64,000 nucleotides of DNA from Acidobacteriota bacterium (GTDB taxonomy: Bacteria > Acidobacteriota > Terriglobia > Terriglobales > Acidobacteriaceae). Numbering within the stretch: position 1 is the first letter of the stretch; every line of letters begins with the position of its first letter. Made by a program: the position numbers and the translations under genes. The stretch is taken from contig JABCZI010000002.1 in the NCBI GenBank assembly GCA_013289765.1, positions 434,001 through 498,000 of the forward strand, given 5' to 3'. The notes under the pieces are model-generated. The model saw only the letters and a list, made by a program, of their open reading frames with translations, was not told the DNA's origin and did no database searches. This document shows, piece by piece, positions 59,836 through 64,000 of the stretch.

Positions 59836-60138
59836 TCAGGCTTTGCCGTTGATCTTTGCCCACCACCAGCGGACTCCGACGAATAGGAAGCGCCAGTCCT
59901 GGAAAAATTCGGGAGGCTTGCCTTCGAAGGCATGGCCGATGAATTGGAAAATCCATCCAATGACAAACAGAGTGAGCGCATAGGGCCACAGGCGATGAAT
60001 GAAGATGCTGGCAAGAAAAAGCGGAATCGAGAGCAGGATCACTGGAATGCCAAGAGTGTGGCAGGCGCGGTTCACGGGATGCTGGTGGCTGGTGGAGTAT
60101 TGCGCGACCCACTGCTCGTTGGTGCGGTGGCCTAGCAT
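59836..60138 (-). CDS. Mpo1-like (DUF962) membrane protein
   Basis: 100 residues from the ATG at 60138, with a GTG seven codons upstream (60159) as the alternative. HPVNRACHTLGIPVILLSIP carries the conserved His/Asn pattern (H-x2-N-x3-H-x-x-G-x-P) of the Mpo1/YGL010w family, whose yeast member is an iron-dependent dioxygenase acting on 2-hydroxy fatty acids. Later GWIFQFIGHAFEGKPPEFF adds the second His site. Two or three membrane helices. It may be the first gene of the minus-strand run down to VKOR, divergent from the EF-G-like gene. Confidence 0.85.
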   Translation of the reverse strand: MLGHRTNEQWVAQYSTSHQHPVNRACHTLGIPVILLSIPLFLASIFIHRLWPYALTLFVIGWIFQFIGHAFEGKPPEFFQDWRFLFVGVRWWWAKINGKA

Positions 60139-60315
60139 TGCGAAAGGATGATACTCCACCTTGGCTGTCAGGCGATAGGGGGAGGCGAGGTTGAGGCGCC
60201 TGCTTGCCGCGTGGTAGCATCCTAGTTTTTGGCGGGTGATGTTGGGCTGGCCTGTCTACTGCAATGATCCTCTTCTGGGCCTTCTCGTTCCGCACGCCTG
60301 CGAAGGAGCCTACTC

Positions 60316-62424
60316 GTGAAAGTTTATTCCGGAGAAAACATTCGTAATGTAGCGATTGTGGGGCATGGGCACGCGGGGAAAACCACGCTGCTGTCGGCCA
60401 TGCTCTATACCTCAGGGGCAACTCCGCGGCTGGGGCGCGTGGACGATGGGTCGACGACCACCGATTATGACGAAGAAGAGATTGCGCGGAAAATGTCGAT
60501 TGCGGCCTCAGCGGCCTATGTGGAGTGGGGCAAGACGAAGATCAATGTGATCGATACGCCCGGGTTCAACATGTTCGTCCACGAAGCCAAGATGGTGCTG
60601 CCGGTGGTGGATGCGGCGATTGTGGTGGTGGATGGCGTAGCTGGCGTGGAAGTAGTGACGCAGAGGGTTTGGAACGATTGCGAGGAGTACAAGACGCCGC
60701 GGCTGATTGTGGTGAACCGCATGGATCGCGACCGGGCGAATGCGGAGCGCGTGCTGGAGTCGTTGATCAACGCGTTTGGCCGGAATGTGATCCCGATTGA
60801 GCTGCCCATTGGAAGCGAGAAGAGCTTGAGCGGAGTGGTCGACCTGGTGCGCATGAAGGCTTACACCTACGAACTGGGCGGAAATGGGAAGGGGAAAGAG
60901 ACGGAGATCCCGGCCAACATGCGAGCCCAGGTGCAGGAATCACACGAGCAGCTAGTCGAGTTGGTAGCTGAGGGCGACGACAAGCTGATGGAGGAATTCT
61001 TCGAGAAGGGGACGATTCCGGAAGAAGATTTAATTCCTGCGCTGCACAATGCGATTCGCGAAGACAAGCTTTTTCCCGTCATCTTCAGCTCGGGCCTGGG
61101 AAATGTGGGGGCTGACCGAGTGATGGATTTTATCGTGGACTACACGCCAGCGCCTTCCGAGCATGAATGGATACAGGGCGAACCAGGGGCATCGGGTAAT
61201 GGGGATGCTCCCAAGCGGCATGAGACCGACGCGGAACCGGTATCGTTGTATGTTTTCAAAACGGTCTCGGATGCGTTCGCGGGACGGATTTCCTACTTCA
61301 AGGTTTTTTCCGGTGTGCTGAAGAATGAAGCGACGATGCAAAATTTCTCGCGCGGATCGGCGGAGAAGCTGTCGCATATTTCCATCATGCAGGGGAAGAC
61401 TGCGGTGCCCGTGACGGAGTTGCACGCGGGCGACATTGGCGCGGTGGCGAAATTGAAAGACACCCTGACCGGCGACACGCTGGGAGACAAATCCGCGCCG
61501 ATTCAGTATCCACGGGTGAAGCTGCCGGAGCCGGCGATTACGTTTGCCATCGAACCCAAGAGCCGCGCGGATGAAGATAAGCTGGGGCCGGGCATCCACA
61601 AGCTGATGGAAGAAGATGCCATGCTGCGTTTTTTCCGCGATGCGCAGACGCAGGAGTTTCTGATCGCGGGCACAGGACAGCAACATATTGAAGTTGTGGT
61701 GGCGAAGCTGAAGAAGCGGTATCACACGGAAGTAGTTTTGAAGGCGCCGAAAGTTCCCTATCGCGAAACCATACGGGGCAAAGCCGATGTGCAGGGGCGG
61801 CACAAAAAGCAGACTGGCGGGCACGGGCAGTACGGCGATTGCAAGATCAAGATGGAGCCCATGCCGCGTGGGGGACAGTTTGAATTCGTGAACGATATTT
61901 TTGGCGGCGCGATACCGAAGAACTATATTCCGGCTATTGAGAAAGGAATCAAGGATGCCGCGGGGCGCGGATATCTGGCGGGCTATCCAGTCGTAGATTT
62001 TCGCGTGATTTTGTACGACGGTTCGTATCACGATGTGGATTCTAACGATATGTCATTTCAGATGGCCGGGCGCATCGCCTTCCGCAAAGCCATGGAGCAG
62101 GCCAAGCCTACGATTCTGGAGCCGGTGATGCACGTCGAGATTACGATCCCGGACGAATTCGCGGGCTCAATCATGGGCGACTTGAACAGCCGCCGGGGAC
62201 GCATTCAGGGCATGGACAACAAGGGCGGCAATACCATTGTGAAGGCCGAGGTACCGATGGCCGAGATGCTGACTTACGGCGTGGACCTGACCTCGATGAC
62301 GCAAGGCCGCGGCAGCTTCAATATGGAGATGCATCATTACGACACGGTGCCGGGGCAGTTGCAGGAGAAGATTATCGAGAAGGCCAAGGCGGCGCGGGGT
62401 GAGGTGAAGGAAGAGGAAGAGTAG
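60316..62424 (+). CDS. Elongation factor G-like GTPase (second EF-G type)
   Basis: 702 residues, GTG start with GAAGGAG 7 nt upstream. G1 is GHGHAGKTTL (16-25) instead of the canonical GHIDAGKTT, G3 is DTPGFNMF and G4 is NRMDR in place of NKxD. These changes are those of the EF-G-like (FusA2 type) group rather than the main EF-G. Domains II-V are intact; domain IV has GQYGDCKIKMEP. Its task (translocation, ribosome rescue or recycling) cannot be told. No rpsL/rpsG/tuf cluster is present, which supports a second copy. The MBL gene follows after 19 bp on the same strand. Confidence 0.88.
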   Translation: MKVYSGENIRNVAIVGHGHAGKTTLLSAMLYTSGATPRLGRVDDGSTTTDYDEEEIARKMSIAASAAYVEWGKTKINVIDTPGFNMFVHEAKMVLPVVDAAIVVVDGVAGVEVVTQRVWNDCEEYKTPRLIVVNRMDRDRANAERVLESLINAFGRNVIPIELPIGSEKSLSGVVDLVRMKAYTYELGGNGKGKETEIPANMRAQVQESHEQLVELVAEGDDKLMEEFFEKGTIPEEDLIPALHNAIREDKLFPVIFSSGLGNVGADRVMDFIVDYTPAPSEHEWIQGEPGASGNGDAPKRHETDAEPVSLYVFKTVSDAFAGRISYFKVFSGVLKNEATMQNFSRGSAEKLSHISIMQGKTAVPVTELHAGDIGAVAKLKDTLTGDTLGDKSAPIQYPRVKLPEPAITFAIEPKSRADEDKLGPGIHKLMEEDAMLRFFRDAQTQEFLIAGTGQQHIEVVVAKLKKRYHTEVVLKAPKVPYRETIRGKADVQGRHKKQTGGHGQYGDCKIKMEPMPRGGQFEFVNDIFGGAIPKNYIPAIEKGIKDAAGRGYLAGYPVVDFRVILYDGSYHDVDSNDMSFQMAGRIAFRKAMEQAKPTILEPVMHVEITIPDEFAGSIMGDLNSRRGRIQGMDNKGGNTIVKAEVPMAEMLTYGVDLTSMTQGRGSFNMEMHHYDTVPGQLQEKIIEKAKAARGEVKEEEE

Positions 62425-62443
62425 GGACAACGGGAGGTCAAGA

Positions 62444-63169
62444 ATGAAGCTCGCATCGAGTATTGTGTGCGCCCTTATTGCGATAGCAACGCTTGTGCGC
62501 TCCCCCCAGACGCAGGTCTTTCCCACATCGTCGGGGCCGGTTCTGATCACTCCTGTATATCACGCCAGCACATTGATCGAGGCGGGAGGAAAGACCATTT
62601 ACCTCGATCCCGCCAAGCCTGCGAACCTCACAGCGCTTCCGAAAGCGGACCTGATTCTGATTACCGACATTCATGGCGACCACATGGACCCGGATTCGAT
62701 CAAGGAAATCAGTAAAGCGGGTACGGAGATTCTTGCGGCGCCGGCCGTGGTTCAAACCGTCACCAGCGCCAAGCCCATTGCTAATGGAGAAACGAAGAGC
62801 TGGCAGGGCTGGACGATTGAGGCGATTCCCGCGTACAACTTGAAGCGCGGACCCGCGCCGGGGAAACTGTTTCACGACAAGGGACGCGGGAACGGTTATG
62901 TGCTGACTTATGGCGGCAAGCGGTTTTATTTTTCGGGCGATACCGAAGGCGTTCCGGAGATGCGGGCGCTTAAGAACATCGATGTGGCATTCGTGTGCAT
63001 GAATCTGCCTTACACTATGCCGCCGGATGAGGCTGCTGACGCGGTAAAGGCGTTTCACCCAAAGGTGGTCATCCCGTACCACTATCACGGATCTGACCTT
63101 GCCGTATTTCAAAAAGGATTGGAAGGGACTGGCATTGAGGTGCGGGTGCTTGATTGGTATCCGAAGTAG
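62444..63169 (+). CDS. Secreted metallo-beta-lactamase-fold hydrolase (UPF0173-like)
   Basis: 241 residues, signal peptide 1-20. The fold signature TDIHGDHMDPDSIKEI (94-109) gives the HxxDH-type metal ligands in a reduced form (H97, D99?, H100), FYFSGDTEGVPEM supplies the Asp, and PYHYHGSD the last His. The family covers predicted Zn hydrolases related to YtnP/UlaG. Substrate unknown. Only 19 bp separate it from the EF-G-like gene, so they may be one transcript although the functions look unrelated. A stem-loop terminator candidate follows at 63213. Confidence 0.85.
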   Translation: MKLASSIVCALIAIATLVRSPQTQVFPTSSGPVLITPVYHASTLIEAGGKTIYLDPAKPANLTALPKADLILITDIHGDHMDPDSIKEISKAGTEILAAPAVVQTVTSAKPIANGETKSWQGWTIEAIPAYNLKRGPAPGKLFHDKGRGNGYVLTYGGKRFYFSGDTEGVPEMRALKNIDVAFVCMNLPYTMPPDEAADAVKAFHPKVVIPYHYHGSDLAVFQKGLEGTGIEVRVLDWYPK

Positions 63170-63212
63170 GAGGGCATCTCCGAAGCCAGGAATTCAAAAG
63201 CTGTAACAAGGA

Positions 63213-63243
63213 GACGGGACCACTTGGACAAAGTGATCCCGTC
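63213..63243. terminator. Stem-loop between convergent genes
   Basis: GACGGGACCACTT(loop)AAGTGATCCCGTC, 12 of 13 pairs, with only a short pyrimidine tail (TGCCTTTCC). It probably ends both converging transcripts. Confidence 0.6.
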
Positions 63244-63264
63244 TGCCTTTCCTAAAGTACGAAA

Positions 63265-64000
63265 CTACCGACTATCTCCGAATAAATCCGACATGGTGTT
63301 GGTAGTGGTGTCGCAGGCATGGTTAAGGCAGGGCAGCTTAAGCCCTCCCTCGATGGTGCGGAGTAGGGAGAAGTGAGTGTAGAACGTCCCACTTTGCTGG
63401 CCGTGCACACCGTAGTTGGTGTCGACGATGGCGACGACCTGGTTCACGATGGGCTGCACTGAGTAGTCGTTTTCATCCCAGATTACGACGATGGCGTTAT
63501 GACCTTCTTTCCACGCCCTGGAGCCGTGAATTGCCGTCACGATCTTCTGCACGGCTTGATCTCCGAGGATAATCAGAGCGGGGTTCAAGCCCGCTTGCGT
63601 GCCGTTATCGTTTGGATCAGAGCCGCAGAAGGCGGTGCTGTTGCTGCGTCCATGCTGGTCGTTGCACTGGTTGGGGACGATGTAAGAAAAATCCGGGACC
63701 TTGCCCGACCCCAGATCGCTCCACAATCCCTTCATGCCATCGAAGCCAGTAATGTTCGCGTAGCTGGCCAGAGGATTGGTGCCTTGCTGGACGCTCTGGA
63801 AGTAGACAAAAGGATCGTGCTTGGAGGCATAGAGTTGAACGATGTCGCTGGTGGTCAGTGGCGGCGTCAGTTGTGGATTGATCTGGCTGAAATCGGTATT
63901 GTTAGTGAAATTGCTATCGCTGTAGTCGACCAGGTCCGGGCCGGTCAACGGAAGACTTTCCTGGTAGGTCTTCCAGCTTTTTCCGGCGGCGGCAAGCTGA
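63265..64000 (-). CDS. Secreted phosphoesterase (phospholipase C/AcpA-like), C-terminal part
   Basis: Continues off the right edge; 245 residues visible. The stretch at the edge reads QLAAAGKSWKTYQESLP, which is typical for the phosphoesterase family (PF04185 type: non-haemolytic phospholipase C and acid phosphatase AcpA) between the catalytic Thr region and the His cluster. Later parts: PDFSYIVPNQCNDQHG, IVVIWDENDYSV (an Asp/Glu metal ligand pair) and FYTHFSLLRTIEGGLKLPCL, which contains the conserved HxSLLRTIE motif. The enzyme removes phosphate from lipids or other esters outside the cytoplasm. The N-terminal catalytic residues are outside the window. Confidence 0.85.
   Translation of the reverse strand, partial: QLAAAGKSWKTYQESLPLTGPDLVDYSDSNFTNNTDFSQINPQLTPPLTTSDIVQLYASKHDPFVYFQSVQQGTNPLASYANITGFDGMKGLWSDLGSGKVPDFSYIVPNQCNDQHGRSNSTAFCGSDPNDNGTQAGLNPALIILGDQAVQKIVTAIHGSRAWKEGHNAIVVIWDENDYSVQPIVNQVVAIVDTNYGVHGQQSGTFYTHFSLLRTIEGGLKLPCLNHACDTTTNTMSDLFGDSR

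Overview
The window is a chromosomal segment of about 61-62 percent G+C by impression (not computed) from what looks like an acidobacterium of the Terriglobia/Koribacter type. The inference rests on the gene content: a photosynthetic-reaction-centre-type multihaem cytochrome, cytochrome c/copper monooxygenase-like fusions, VPS10/BNR-repeat secreted proteins, carboxypeptidase-regulatory TonB receptors, secreted proteins with a DAPS motif after the signal peptide, an S9 prolyl oligopeptidase, HpnH and DUF2911. No 16S gene is present to confirm it. The window contains the dnaA neighbourhood of the chromosome (rpmH-rnpA-yidD-yidC-jag facing away from dnaA-dnaN), the partition locus (rsmG-parA-parB with six parS-like sites), and both DNA gyrase genes.

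Layout. 1-7.4 kb: start of a P-II gene at the left edge, two c-type cytochrome proteins, a GT-C glycosyltransferase, then hemE-hemG overlapping by 4 bp. 7.5-10.5 kb: small hypothetical proteins, a STAS anti-sigma antagonist, a gene remnant and several dispersed repeats. 10.5-13.9 kb: parB, parA, the parS cluster and rsmG, all on the minus strand. 14-23 kb: hypothetical secreted proteins, RecQ, a CPBP protease, a membrane protein, a pair of paralogous secreted proteins and an acyltransferase. 23.4-26.4 kb: gyrA, a tiny basic ORF and a strong terminator. 26.4-41.4 kb: mostly exported proteins (BNR/VPS10, OmpA, YCF48-like, DUF2911, prolyl oligopeptidase), a GbsR/MarR regulator and a degenerate receiver protein. 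41.5-48.6 kb: the dnaA region. 48.7-54.8 kb: mscL, hpnH and gyrB; recF is not between dnaN and gyrB. 54.8-60.1 kb: six minus-strand genes that look like a copper/thiol redox group (VKOR, CusF-SCO1 fusion, TonB receptor, Cys/His-rich secreted protein, DoxX, Mpo1-like). 60.3-64 kb: an EF-G-like GTPase, a metallo-beta-lactamase-fold protein and the 3' part of a phosphoesterase gene running off the right edge.

The most unusual property is the repeat load. At least four families of short palindromic or simple repeats sit in nearly every long intergenic gap, and copies of the same families are also found in frame inside or at the ends of protein genes, including conserved ones: parB, rsmG (two separate segments), hemE, rnpA, the YCF48-like gene and a secreted protein at 49.2 kb. 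Each host gene stays open, so the repeats are translated as extra linkers or tails. This resembles the Rickettsia palindromic element phenomenon but involves several unrelated families in one 64-kb stretch. Other points of interest are the six parS-like sites, a GyrA quinolone-determining region carrying Asn-Leu where Asp-Ser is usual, a gene pair sharing a C-terminal domain, and the copper/thiol cluster.

Limits: all identifications are from reading translations and motifs. No database search, skew plot, alignment program or folding was run.
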